In this document: positions 1 to 12,159 of the stretch, one piece after another | Layout of the letters: the number at the start of each line of letters is the position of its first letter | Position numbering within the stretch: position 1 is the first letter of the stretch | Source of the DNA: Stictocephala bisonia | Lineage: Eukaryota; Arthropoda; Insecta; Hemiptera; Membracidae | NCBI GenBank assembly: GCA_035578905.1 | Contig: JAQJVL010000030.1 | Span: 3,881,346 to 3,945,345 of the forward strand | Length of the DNA: 64,000 nucleotides | Direction: 5' to 3' | The notes under the pieces: generated by a model | Told to the model about the DNA's origin: nothing | Database searches by the model: none | What the model saw: only the letters and a program-made list of their open reading frames with translations | Program-made: the position numbers and the translations under genes

Positions 1-1540
1 AGGCCACCCTGACTGCACGCTATGTATTGTTCTAGTCTTTCGAACGCTATCTCATGTATTTTGTACTTGACTAACGAGGCCAATGTCTTTACTGTTCCAG
101 AGGGGTTCGAACGCTATCTCATGTATTTCGAACTTGACTAACGAGAACCTACTTGACTAACGAGAACCGTGTTTTTACTGTTTCAGAGGGGAGGACGACT
201 GCTGGGACGACCCCTAGGAGGCCACCCTGACTGCACGCAATGTATTGTTCTAGTTTTACCAACACTATCTCATGTATTTTGTACTTGACTAACGAGGACC
301 GTGTCTTTACTGTTCCAGAGGGGAGGACGACTGCTGGGACTGCTGGGACGACCCCTAGGAGGCCACCCTGACTGCACGCAATGTATTGTTCTAGTTTTAC
401 CAACACTATCTCATGTATTTTGTACTTGACTAACGAGGACCGTGTCTTTACTGTTCCAGAGGGGAGGACGACTGCTGGGACGACCCCTAGGAGGCCACCC
501 TGACTGCACGCAATGTATTGTTCTAGTCTTTCGAACGCTATCTCATGTATTTTGTACTTGACTAACGAGGACCGTGTCTTTACTGTTCCAGAGGGGAGGA
601 CGACTGCTGGGACGACCCCTAGGAGGCCACCCTGACTGCACGCAATGTATTGTTCTAGTTTTACCAACACTATCTCATGTATTTTGTACTTGAATAACGA
701 GGACCGTGTCTTTACTGTTCCAGAGGGGAGGACGACTGCTGGGACGACCCCTAGGAGGCCACCCTGACTGCACGCAATGTATTGTTCCAGTTTTACCAAG
801 ACTATCTCATGTATTTTGTACTTGACTAACGAGGACCGTGTCTTTACTGTTCCAGAGGGAAGGACGACTGCTGGGACGACCCCTAGGAGGCCACCCTGAC
901 TGCACGCAATGTATTGTTCTAGTTTTACCAACACTATCTCATGTATTTTGTACTTGACTAACGAGGACCGTGTCTTTACTGTTCCAGAGGGAAGGACGAC
1001 TGCTGGGACGACCCCTAGGAGGCCACCCTGACCTGTTCCAGAGGGAAGGACGACTGCTGGGACGACCCCTAGGAGGCCACCCTGACTGCACGCAATGTAT
1101 TGTTCTAGTTTTACCAACACTATCTCATGTATTTTGTACTTGACTAACGAGGACCGTGTCTTTACTGTTCCAGAGGGGAGGACGACTGCTGGGACGACCC
1201 CTAGGAGGCCACCCTGACTGCACGCTATGTATTGTTCTATTCTTTCGAACGATAACTCATGTATTGTGTACTTGACTAACGAGGACCGTGTCTTTACTGT
1301 TCCAGAGGGGAGGACGACTGCTGGGATGACCCCTAGGAGGCCACCCTGACTGCACGCTATGTATTGTTCTATTCTTTCAAACGATATCTCATGTATTTCG
1401 TACTTGACTAACGAGAACCGTGTTTTTACTGTTCCAGAGGGGAGGATGACTGCTGGGACGACCCCTAGGAGGCCACCCTGACTGCACGCTATGTATTGTT
1501 CTAGTCTTGCGAACACTATCTCAGATCGTATACGAACTTC
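1..1540. repeat. 132-bp minisatellite array
   Basis: About eleven tandem units with period 132 bp, marked by the recurring block cccctaggaggccaccctga (for example near 484, 616, 748, 1066, 1198, 1330 and 1462). The array continues past the left edge. Most units are nearly identical; the first one and a half units are rearranged. A 9-bp insertion near 339 and a 54-bp partial unit at 1016-1069 are both multiples of three. Because 132 is 44 codons, the minus strand stays open for 455 codons (149-1516) as a 44-residue repeat. The length of that frame is explained by the period and is not by itself evidence of a protein. Confidence 0.97.
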
Positions 1541-3530
1541 ACACCTTCACTTCAACTTCAACTTAGACACACCTATGGACCATCAGCGCTATCGTTTTTG
1601 ATCTCAAACATATTCCATTTGGTTGTTAGATTATTTTCTCTCAGTTGTTCGTATTGGTAGTAAGTTATTACCAAAATATTACAACTGTTAGACCTGTTAG
1701 GATTTTGGAAAATGTCTATCAACTCTGAATTAATGAAAAATAACAAAATTAATTCATAAGCAAAAAAGTAACTCAAAATGAATCTTGGAACTGAAAAAAA
1801 TGTACAGTTTAGTACGAGATGATAAATTTTATTGTAATTTGTATTTAGCCGAAGAAATCAGCTTTATCTAGACGGTTGTTGACTGAATAGTTCTGTCTAC
1901 AATTCGTGTACAGCTTTTTGATCCTGACTGAAAAAAGTTAGTCAAGATTTTTCGTGATATGTTGTTTTTGTTGTATAAAACAATTGTTTGGAGCGTATTG
2001 TTTGAAGGATAGTTGTCTGTGTTATTGTTGTACAGCAAACTACAAACTGAAGAAAAAAACCTTTTGTTTTTATGATAAAATAATGCTTAGACAAAAATAC
2101 TTTATAGTTGATTTAAATGTTACATAATTTTTACATTTTATTTTTAATTTTTTTTATTACTAAAACGAAATTTCAGTTTGTAGTTTGTTGCATCTATGTA
2201 ATACCAACCATTGTAAATTGTTTTTGAGCCTAGTTGTTTATTTATTAAGTGATATGTTTAGTTGTATATTTTGTCAGATGGCCGTTTATCGTTGTACATA
2301 GGCTGAATACTAAGGGCACGTGCAAACTGTAAAATTATGTTTATTGTAAATAAATCTATAACTATTTATTAGATTCGTTAAAGAAAATTTCAACTCAGTA
2401 TCATGGCACATTTTGCATCTTCAATTTTTTTGTAAAAATCACAACAACCCTCTATGTGTAAATTCACTTAGCTTCTACATTTGTCAAAAGGCATTTTGGT
2501 GTATTTTGATACAATTTGAGAATGTTTTTGAAATGTAGTGAATGACAAATTTGTGAATATTGTTCTTTTATCGGTTGTTTCCATCTCCCTCGAATGATTC
2601 TTCTGGTAAGTACCAAACGAGATGTTGGTATATTATAATTTTGTATTAGTTATTCAAACCCCTTCCATAAGCTATAATTATTCAGTTATGTAAGGGAGAA
2701 ATAACACAAATATATTTAGAGCTTATTTTAGCAACATTTTAATATACTGTAATGTTAAACCAAGATTACTCGATATTTTTCATAAGACAACTGCCTTGTT
2801 ATTTTATATTGTAACTACAGTGAAAAGCAAACAATTTTTATTTATATCGTATAAACAAGCCATATATTTTAAATGTATCAAATCATAATTTCTGGGTCAT
2901 AATAACAGTCATTGATCCAAAAATTCTGTCGTGTCTTAAAATATTGAATAACTTTCCGTCACGAAATTTTATTTAAAAATATAAAACATTTTTTGGACTT
3001 TGGTAAAAATTTTAATGAGAATAAAAAACAATTTAAATTCTAATTATATTCATGTACAACTGTTGGTAGTTTATCAAATAAATTATCCTACAGCACCTTT
3101 TTTTGATAAGTAATTGATTATTTATCAATAATTCCGTTTTCCTTATTACGTATGGTAATTAAGTTATCATAAGGAAATAGAATACTCCTAATTAATATTA
3201 TCCAACAGGCCTTGTTTTTGATTGTTGTAATTAATCAATTGGAATGTTTTATTTAAGACTGCTTTTCAAATGGAATTTATACATACTTGTTAAAAATATT
3301 AAAAAATATAACACCCATCATTCAAGAGCTGATTGTATTAAGTGCATTTTTTTTAAAGTATGCAATAATTTATATTTGAATTATTATATTTATATTTTAT
3401 ACTCCACAAAATATATTGTTAAAATATTCATTTATTTTAAATGATTGAGAATTTCCTTATTGAAAAAATAAAATATAAATTCAGATTAGGCTCTCGTTTT
3501 ACAGACTAATGCCGTAGATTAAGATCTACG
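1541..3530. other. AT-rich region, no gene seen
   Basis: Low-complexity, T-rich sequence with many tttttgtt runs and stops in all frames. No coding region, RNA gene or clear repeat was recognised. Confidence 0.6.
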
Positions 3531-3712
3531 CAATCAATAAGGTACATTACGTCAAACAAGTTAACATCATATTGTAAACGTCAACACCGAAGTATTGATG
3601 TCAAATTAAAAACTAGTCGAAATCAATTTATCAAATAAAAAAAAGACTTCCATGTTATGGAATGTCGATCGATATGTCACGTAAAACCAATATATGTCAA
3701 GAACTCAATAAT

Positions 3713-4040
3713 CGATGAATTTCATCAAACAGAGTATTTATTATCTGTCGGTTACAACACGGTCGATAACGATGTCAAATCAAACCGAGTGTATAATGTT
3801 GCATTACGAACAACATAATCGATGCTTTTCATCAAAGTACTCTCTCTTCGATTACAATACAGTCGATAACTATATCAAATATCAAACCGAGTATATATAT
3901 TGTCTTATTGTGAACGTTATAAGCTATGAGTTTCATCAAACAGAGTATTTTCAGTAGATTACAACCAGTTGCTCTTCTTTTTAATATTGAATGTTCAGTC
4001 GATAACGATGTTAAATCAAACGGAGAGTAGCCTATAGAGT
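3713..4040. repeat. degenerate tandem repeat, about 105 bp
   Basis: The phrase tttcatcaaa recurs at about 3719, 3827 and 3930. Each time it is followed by a segment containing gtcgataac and then atgtcaaatcaaac. Spacing is 104-107 bp with substantial drift between units; weaker relatives may lie at 3540-3640 and 4060-4170. Short open frames here follow from the repetition. Confidence 0.7.
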
Positions 4041-4341
4041 TGAGTTAAAAACATCATAATCTACTAACGACATTGTCGATGGCATTAAACCAACTCGAAC
4101 TAGATATATATTGTCCTATTGTGGAATTCAGTTGTTAGCATCGAATCAAGGTACACTAGCATTACATTGTGGAATATTAGGCCCATCAAATTGTAGTATA
4201 CTACGAAATTTCAGCAAATGCTTTATGACTTTTTGAGAAAACTGTTGACAAGAAGAAAACTATCGCCCAAAAGATTTCACCAAATCACAAATATAGTATA
4301 CTCGACCTCCCCCCCAACTAATAAATTTCTGTCTGAATTTA

Positions 4342-4488
4342 TTAGTTACAACACAAAGTAACAAAAGAACCCAGCCAGCAACACGCTGTGCCGACTGAGT
4401 CACTTGTTCGCTGCGCTCCACCATGCGTGAGGAGCTCGGCCTGCACCTCGCATGTCTCGGACTTGTCGTTGACGACCATCCTCTTCAT
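4342..4488 (-). CDS. candidate 48-codon ORF in a GC-rich islet, unrecognised
   Basis: This is a minus-strand frame of 48 codons that starts with ATG at 4488 and ends with TAA at 4342. It lies in an islet clearly richer in GC than its flanks. On the same strand a TATAAAA match lies at 4549-4543, and an AATAAA overlaps the stop codon at 4343-4338. The frame is also open upstream to a second ATG at 4620. The peptide is polar and charged in its first half and Cys-rich at its end; no family is recognised. It could be a first exon, a decayed repeat or chance, since a shorter plus-strand frame overlaps it. The case rests on composition and on the placement of the TATA and poly(A) motifs. Confidence 0.15.
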   Translation of the reverse strand: MKRMVVNDKSETCEVQAELLTHGGAQRTSDSVGTACCWLGSFVTLCCN

Positions 4489-4639
4489 GTTAACATCGTG
4501 TTTTAGCTTTTTTTTTATCGCTTCCGCTCGCCTTTGTTTACATTTTATAGCTTTCGTAAATATGCCACATTTTATGAAGGACTGCGTGGTTGCATTCATT
4601 AGATTTGGTACGAGATTCACACAGACTGACTCTTAAAGT

Positions 4640-6400
4640 AGACGTTTGTTCTCAATGATTTCGTGAGGTTATGTCATGGCGGGAAGTAAACGTTTGTTTT
4701 CACGCAGGTCACAATTTATCACACTTTAAAGGAACTTACGATGTTTCCATGTTTGTTAATTTTTCGTCGTTAATTACGATCAGCAACAGGTTTCTTGTTT
4801 AACAGCCAGAATAGTCAGCACGACAGCATAAAAGAATAAACATCGACACAGCAAACAGCCATTCTCAAGCAACAAAGTGGTGTGAAATGAACACGAGCAT
4901 TACGCGCAAGAGCTTAAATATTCAATAAATAAAACTCAAGAAACCGTGAAACTAATAAAAAAAACACCAATACATAAACAAGCAGAAGGACCACAACAAA
5001 TCGTTAGGCACAAAATTTTGTTTTTGTTGTATTGTTTATTTGTTGTTTTTTCTTGTTTTATTTTGATTTAGCATGTTATAAGCCACGTTTTAAGTACCTG
5101 TAAGATAACCACTTTTTATTAATAGATTACAAAGCCCCCTTGGATTGTCTTCTTACACGAAGGCACCCCCTTTTCTTCTTTCATTACGTATTTTGTATTA
5201 AAACTAAAATTTGCGTATTTTTGTTTGAATTACTTACAAAATTTAAAATTTACATTTGTACTCTTTCAATTAGGAATATTAATGATGGAAACCATGATTG
5301 AAAATAAAGTGTGTAAACTAAAACGATCGTATATAAAAATATTGTTTTTGTCATTGGAATGAAAATTCTTTATAGTCTTATCTTTGTTTTAAATACTAAC
5401 AAATTTGAAGGGATAAAAAAGTATCCTTATCTATTTTTAACGTTTTAGTGCCTACAAAAAAACTTGCACATTAAATACTAGTAATTCATTTTTTCACCAC
5501 CTTCAGCACTCCCTACCACTGAACTGTTCTTGTAGAGGGCGGTTCAAACATTGCCTAAACAATAAAGGAGCACTAAAGAAGCACAAATATAAAAATTAAA
5601 ATAGTGTTACTCTTTAATAAATAATTTATTATTGTTTTTGTTTATTTCTGATTTGTTTATCAGGACTTTCCATCAGTAACAATACGTTAAAATTTGAATT
5701 TTTCGAATCTTGTACAAATTAACATAGGAATTCCTCTTTTCGATTATTGTAAAATGTAAATATTTTATGACTCTCTCAAAGTGAATGTTGAACATGTTCT
5801 AAATGTTTGTTTAAATAGTTTTGTTTTTGTTGAAAATTTGAGAGGTTTTTGTGTTGTATAGTTTTACTCGTAAACTTTCTGTAAATACTAGAAATAATAA
5901 AAAATTGTGTTGTGTGAATATGGTTAAAATTATTATTATATTGTCATTTCAGAAATATTATCATTATTATTGACTTATGATAAATATTATTATAAATAAA
6001 CAATATCTGCGAACTGTTTGGTTTTTCTCACCTACGATTTATAAATGTTATTGTTTTGTGGCTCCAAATCATGTGGTGAACAAATTAAGAAATCTGTTTG
6101 TTTTGATTCTTTTATACAATGAAAATAAGGTAAGTGTATATTTGTTCTAATTCTTATAAATCACTTGAGAAAAGACATTATTTTTAAGTAACTTATACTA
6201 TTATGTGGGGTTTTTATGGTTTTACAATAAGTACATAAGACCTACTAGTTCATGAAATACAATTATAACAGATGTTCGCTATATATGTAACTTACATTTA
6301 TTTACATACATAATAATAATCATTTAAGGGGAAGATGAGATTGAATAAATAAATCATATAAATGCTGTTTGAAAGTCATTCGTTGGTGTTGTACTGATCA
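4640..6400. other. AT-rich region, no gene seen
   Basis: Homopolymer-rich intergenic-type sequence. No open frame of note and no repeat structure was recognised. Confidence 0.6.
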
Positions 6401-6401
6401 G

Positions 6402-6843
6402 GGTTGGTAAATTTGTTGGAGGTTTCCAACGTTTCAAGTGTTTTTATTTTATTTTTTTTTTTAAGAACGTTTCGACAAGTATAAATCTCATGTTGTCATC
6501 AAGTTTTACTGAATAGTTTAACCTACATTTTAACAATCCTAAGAATGATTTTTCTCTCTGCGTTGTTGATTGATAACGTTTCAATATGTTGTTCTTTGTG
6601 TTGTATGTTTTGAGATATTTTTATACATAGTGTATTTTGTAAAAAGACATGACTTTCTAAATAGTCGACCATATTTTATAAGCACGTATGGTTAAAGATT
6701 TTCTTACTTCGATATGTGTCAATTATGGGGGAGGGGGGTAGTTGTTAAATGTATACTAAAGAAGTAAGTAGGTAAAATTGATGACGACGAGAGATTTATA
6801 CCTGTCGAAACGTTATGGAAATGTGCAATAAACTTACCAATAA
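6402..6843. mobile_element. short inverted-repeat element with hammerhead-like core motifs (copy 1)
   Basis: The left end (6402-6430, ggttggtaaatttgttgga) matches the reverse complement of the right end (about 6808-6842, ending ataaacttaccaat). Inside each arm is a block with the form TGATGA, 20-22 nt, CGAAACGTT: on the minus strand at 6503-6468 and on the plus strand at 6778-6814. A second, shorter copy of the element lies at 33429-33672. The ends define a fold-back or MITE-like repeat; no open frame is present. The element family is unknown. TGATGA...GAAAC blocks are known from Penelope-like and other retroelements that carry hammerhead ribozymes, but catalytic folding is not shown here. 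Confidence 0.55.
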
Positions 6844-6844
6844 A

Positions 6845-7418
6845 AACAATCATATAAGTGTACGAGTTTAATATACAAAAAAATACTTCATTTTGGTGAG
6901 TCTACTCAAGGTCTGATAAAAACTAAATTTTTAGAGATAACAGTTAATCTCTCAACGTTGCACATTTACCACATTGGAAACGTCACATGCGTATTTTACT
7001 CCGAAGTAAAGATTAAGTGTTACAACAAATTTTTATAAATATATTATTGAAATAAATTTTAATTTGAATAACATATGTTATCTATAAACAGAATTGTGTA
7101 GCTCCGCTTTACTTCGGAGGTATATTTTAATAAATTTATAATAAATCTTCATATTTAAATAACGACAACATTTAATTAGTGCCCCCAGCATAAAAAAAAT
7201 GTAAACAAACGGTTAAAGGTGACATAATTATATAGATTTTAAAGAAACGTTTTACTTGGTGTGCAATCCAAGGACAGGGTTTGATACAATGTTAGAGTTT
7301 TGTTAATGTAAGAGATAAATTTGTACATGAAATTTCCTTGTTAGTATAGATTTAATTTTAATTGTACACTGTAATAGGTCATGCACTGTAATTTATCATT
7401 AAAACTAAGATAAGTTTA
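6845..7418. other. AT-rich region, no gene seen
   Basis: No coding or repeat structure was recognised, apart from two copies of the phrase cttcggag near 6999 and 7113 in opposite context. Confidence 0.5.
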
Positions 7419-7420
7419 TA

Positions 7421-8002
7421 CAGGGTGTAATTAAACAGCTGTTCTGGCTATAAATTTTCAGATTCTTCACCTACTTTAGGGCAGACAATTAAGAATAACG
7501 TTTTATCGAATTCTGCTCCATTTAGCCATTGTTTACCTGTTTGTGTTTTTCCAGATAATTTAAGAACGGTTTGACTGACTGACTGAGAAATTTTGCACAA
7601 TTAAACAGTATACAAATAGAAATCGCCATTGAGTTGTCTTGAGCCATTTCAAAATGGCGGTTGTTAAACACTTTTAAGTTAAAATGTCTTGTAAACTATT
7701 TGTTTCATTAATTGTACACATGACAATTATTTTCGTTTCTTTTATTAACAATTTATTGGTTTCTTAGGCTGTGTTGTAAGTCTATTATTGGAGTTTTGGT
7801 AAAAAAATTATTTTACTGCATTCTATAGATACTTTAAATTCTTGCAACTAAATACATTATTTACCAAACTCCACTAATAATAGACTTACAAACAAATTTA
7901 TGGTATACATTTAGATTTATAATAAAACGAACTTAAAATTTGTTGTTTTTGTGTAAAGTCGATGAACCTAACAATTTACAAGACATTTCGGTTTACACCC
8001 TG
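7421..8002. mobile_element. 582-bp non-autonomous Tc1/mariner-type fold-back element
   Basis: Terminal inverted repeats CAGGGTGTAA (7421-7430) and TTACACCCTG (7993-8002) are flanked on both sides by TA (7419-7420, 8003-8004), the target duplication of the Tc1/mariner superfamily. A strong internal inverted repeat (7776-7803 against 7860-7889, about 28 bp) can form a hairpin with a loop near 55 bp. The phrase atgtcttgtaaa at 7684 returns inverted at 7975. There is no transposase frame, so this is a MITE-like derivative. Assignment rests on the termini and the TA duplication only. Confidence 0.65.
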
Positions 8003-8004
8003 TA

Positions 8005-8888
8005 GAAGTGAACAAGGGATGTTGATATACTTCAACAAGGGCGGTTTCAACAGGTTTGCACCTATTGTAAGGCCGTAACCGGATAGATCATAGTGAGGTA
8101 TATTAGACGGTCAGGAAGTTTGTAAACTACCCCACTGTTGAGTCTGTACCAACGAGGCTTCAGTGGGTAGGTTCATCTACAGTGCATCAACGTGGTCACT
8201 GTGACAGCGGGTCAACTAGTGGAGGAGGTGCCCCCGGCAATACTAGCACTCCCTTTTTAGTAAAATGGCGTTTCCCTCCCTTAGACAAGCCCTTACGTAC
8301 AAGACCTTAATAGCAGTGTTGATTTTTCAAAATAAACATTAATAGGTACAGACAGTTTTTCAGCATTCTACCGTTTAGTTATTAGAAAAATAAATAAATA
8401 AAAATAGATGAACGATAATTCAATATACAATCAAGATAAACAGACTTGTACAATTTCACAAAAGTAAATTAACCTAGGTGAAAAGTCTTTCTTATTTCTA
8501 AAGACATATATGAGATGAAACACAACTATCAGAGTATCAAGCAAACAGATAATATAGAGACTGTATAAAGATGAGACTTTTATAAAACTGTTTTATATTT
8601 ATTTATTAAAATTGACCCTGTGAATAGTTTGGAAAAATAAAATTTATTTATGATTGACCCTTTATTTGTTAAAAATTAAATTTATGATATTATAAGCTAA
8701 CATCAATCTTATAACCCAGATCTTCCGATGTAGGTACCCTTAAAAAAATCACTAAAAATAACCTCCTGGGGTAAATGAACACACAATAATCGAACATTTC
8801 CCCCGACCACTTAAAAGCTTTATGTAAGTTTTGACATTTCCTTTACACTTAAATATCATTTACTTACGACCTCACTAAATTATACATA
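8005..8888. other. unassigned sequence with a GC-richer stretch at 8040-8300
   Basis: 8040-8300 is richer in GC than its surroundings but has stops in every frame. No family was recognised. The rest is AT-rich. Confidence 0.4.
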
Positions 8889-10387
8889 ACTAGCCGACAG
8901 CTCTTTTTCACAACAGGGTGGTTCTTTACGCTTGCTTACCCTCCCCTTCGTGGTTCTCTCTAAACCATCACATCAATATATAAGCTCGCCCTGCTGCCGT
9001 TGTGCTACATAACAATGTTTTATAGTCTACAAACCCTATAAGTCTACTTTAGGGGATGTAAATCAAGTCCGAGTGAGTACAAATTACCTTAAACAATTAA
9101 AATCAAATTAGGCAATCTTTTGTGTAATATTTATGTATTTTATTAGCTGTTTGAAATAAATTATTAAACTAAATTAATGGTGAAATTACTCTTATGGATA
9201 AAATAAACAATTATGGGCTGTTTCTACCATTAGAAATGGAATTTCGAGAAATCCTTTCTTAGTAGGTCTATATGACACAAAAGCTAACTTTATCCAAAAT
9301 TTCACCAAAACCTGTTCCAGTGGTTCTGGAGATTCGTTGTGAGTGAGTACATAGTTTTCGGATTATAATTTAACAAGAGTACGTATTTTTCTGGTCATCT
9401 TATGAAAATATAGGGCCAATAGTCTTCATTAAAAATATTTGGAGTACACTTATCTTATGTCATGGTCGTGAACATTAATTTATCGTGATTAATGTTTTAC
9501 AATTTCCAACCAATGTACAACACTTTATAATACTAATTAAATTTAGACAGAAAGCAATCGGTAAAACGTCTTTTTAAATCATTAAAATGTAGCTATGTGT
9601 TTAAGATTTAATGGCTGTTTACGTCAGCCCGAGTTAAGAAGTGGCTCTAATTAGTTGGGTTAAATAATTTAGACTTAAACATCATTAGCATTAAGAACGT
9701 CAATTAACTGAACACAATGAATAATATAAATAATAATTAACTATCCACTATCAGACCTGTGAGTAATAACATATGATGATATTTGTCACTTAATATACAT
9801 CAGTTTGTGTCCAGTAGGAAGATGGGATTTTTTAAAATAACTATGGAAGTTTTGAGTTTATATGTAAATAAGTATTGTTGTTAACTGTTTTACTGTTATC
9901 GATTGTTATATTAATAATAAAAATAAAAAAGTACTAAATCATGAAATTTTCGAAACCGATGAAAAAATCTTTATGGAATTTGGAGAGACGTTAGCTTTTG
10001 TATCATAAAGACCTACTTAAAGGATTTCTCAGCATTGTATTGCTAAGGGGTAAAAAGAGTCACTCAAAGATTCCTTTTTTCAATAATATTAACATTGGGC
10101 ATTCATTTAATTTAATAATTTATTTCGAACAGTGATGAAAAATCATGTTGGCTACAAAGTATTGTAAAATATTTAAAGTTATTTCTACAAACTATGACAG
10201 GATTGCACTTCTTTGCTTCCCCCCCTAAGTAGACTTATAAGGGTTTCTAGATTGTAAACATTGTTATTTGGAGAACGGCAGCAGGATGAACTTTTATATT
10301 GATGTTATGGTTTATAGAGGACCACTGGGGGAAAGGTAAGCAAGCGTATAGAACCACCCCGTAGCGAAGCAAGGCCTGTCTGCTAGT
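8889..10387. mobile_element. 1.5-kb element with long inverted arms
   Basis: The first 170 bp (8889-9058) match the reverse complement of the last 180 bp (about 10215-10387). Shared landmarks are ctagc-gacag at the tip, ggtggttct followed by acgcttgcttacc, catcaatata, cctgctgccgtt, ataacaatgtt and ataagtctact. A second inner block (gagaaatccttt, then aagtaggtct and acaaaagctaac) recurs inverted near 9250 and 10000. The middle is AT-rich with no transposase frame. This is a non-autonomous long-inverted-repeat element of unassigned superfamily. No clear target duplication was seen. Confidence 0.65.
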
Positions 10388-12000
10388 GTAATACATTGTT
10401 ACATTGAATAGAAGGATTTAATACAATAGTGATAATGGTAACTATACTGTTTAAGGATAAATACATAAATTAAATACATAAATACACAATAAAAACATAA
10501 ACTGTACAAGAAGATTTGTTGATAATTAGGCTTTTAAAGACAAGGCATAATCACTAATAAACACATAAAAGGGTTGGATGTAATTTATTAACATTATTCC
10601 ATGTAATGAACAGTTATCGAGATTTAGAATTTACCATTTTCCAAGATATATATTGATAAACCTATAGGCTAATTAATAACATTTGTTGATTTTTGTTATT
10701 AGATATCTCATTTATGTCCGAAGATACTCAGCAAATCACAAATACAGAAGAAACTTAACGTATTAATCCTAGTCTTTCGTTTCAAAGATGCTTATATAAA
10801 TGTACGACTGCATATCAGGTGGTGGTTGAAAATATCTGGTCAATAGTTAAATGGCCTGATATAATATATAAAACACGTTTTATTGCCCTTTTAACATTCC
10901 AAACGGTTTTGTTTCATCTTTACTACGACAACAGTGGCAAAGTCATTTAAAATAATGTTATCTATTTCAAATATATGTCTTGAATTGAACTGTGAAACAA
11001 GAGCCTTGGAAAAAGAGTGATTGCTACTTCCTAAGACTGATTACAGATGCATTAAAATGTACCTAAGTATTGTTTACTAAACACTTTACTAAAAATAATA
11101 ATATTTACTAAATACTTTCTTTTTGAACTTTTTACTGTGTAGTATTTAAATATATTTTTAAATTATGACAATAAAATCCATATTGATGTTTATCATATCA
11201 TATTAAACCACATCATATTAATAAATGTGTATGTTAAATTACCTCATATTTTAAATTTTTATTATAGTATACAGTTTAATAGTTTTATATATTATATTAA
11301 ATATTCTTTAATAATTTAATACAACTAAGCAAATAAGTAAATATATTTAACAAACAACATATTTTGATCGAACTTTCGAGAAATAAACTGGGTAACAAGC
11401 AAGAATTTATTGTTAAACATTTTAAATTAAAAATAGGAGTAATAAATCTATACTTTCCTTAACACACACGTACTGACGGTATTGTACAAACTACTAAAGA
11501 GTAGTTGTTAATTTTATTAATATGCCTTTAAAATACGATGTACACATTCAACCATTCAAAAACTTTAATTCAAAAACAAATTGATGAAAAAGCAAGAATG
11601 ACTTTAGCAAATGAAGGTGATAAAATTTTATATAATGCTACCAAACATATCAAATTAAATTGAAAAAGAATTATTTGATATAATGTCCTCAATTATATCA
11701 GAAGTATAAACCAGAAATAAAAGAGTCTTAAGGAGATATGGAATTTCATGAAACACAAAGAAATAAAGCTTTTACAAAAATAAAGAAGAAACATACATTT
11801 TTCTGTTGGAATATATTCTGTAATTAAATTACACATATGAATTTTTTTTCTCATTTTTGTTATAACAGAAGCCTAAATGCTGACCTCCTGTGGGATTATT
11901 TTGCACGAACGAAATGGAATTTAACTAAAGACTTGCTATCTCAATTTTTGTAATTTTTAAGGAGATGTCCTTTCCCAATAGACTATTGATCTGTGCGAGG
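10388..12000. other. AT-rich region, no gene seen
   Basis: Very AT-rich sequence (long runs near 11090-11400). No coding or repeat structure was recognised. Confidence 0.6.
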
Positions 12001-12039
12001 AACTTATCAAACAGAGGAAGGGGGAGAACCAGTACATGT

Positions 12040-12155
12040 GTATAATTCCTGAAAAAAACTAACAATCAAGACCAGGAACCGAAACTGGGCTATCTCTAAC
12101 ACAGATACAAAGTCCTGATCCCTTCGACCACTCGGCCACTGGCTCTCCCAAAACT
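12040..12155 (-). repeat. tRNA-derived SINE fragment (family C)
   Basis: On the minus strand, TGGCCGAGTGG (12138-12128) is a perfect match to the internal A box of Leu/Ser-type tRNAs. It is followed by a tRNA-like anticodon-arm stretch and a decayed B box (GGTTCCTGGTC). The sequence cannot fold as a normal tRNA and has a non-tRNA body after the B box, so it is read as the head of a SINE. Confidence 0.6.
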
Positions 12156-12159
12156 CAGT

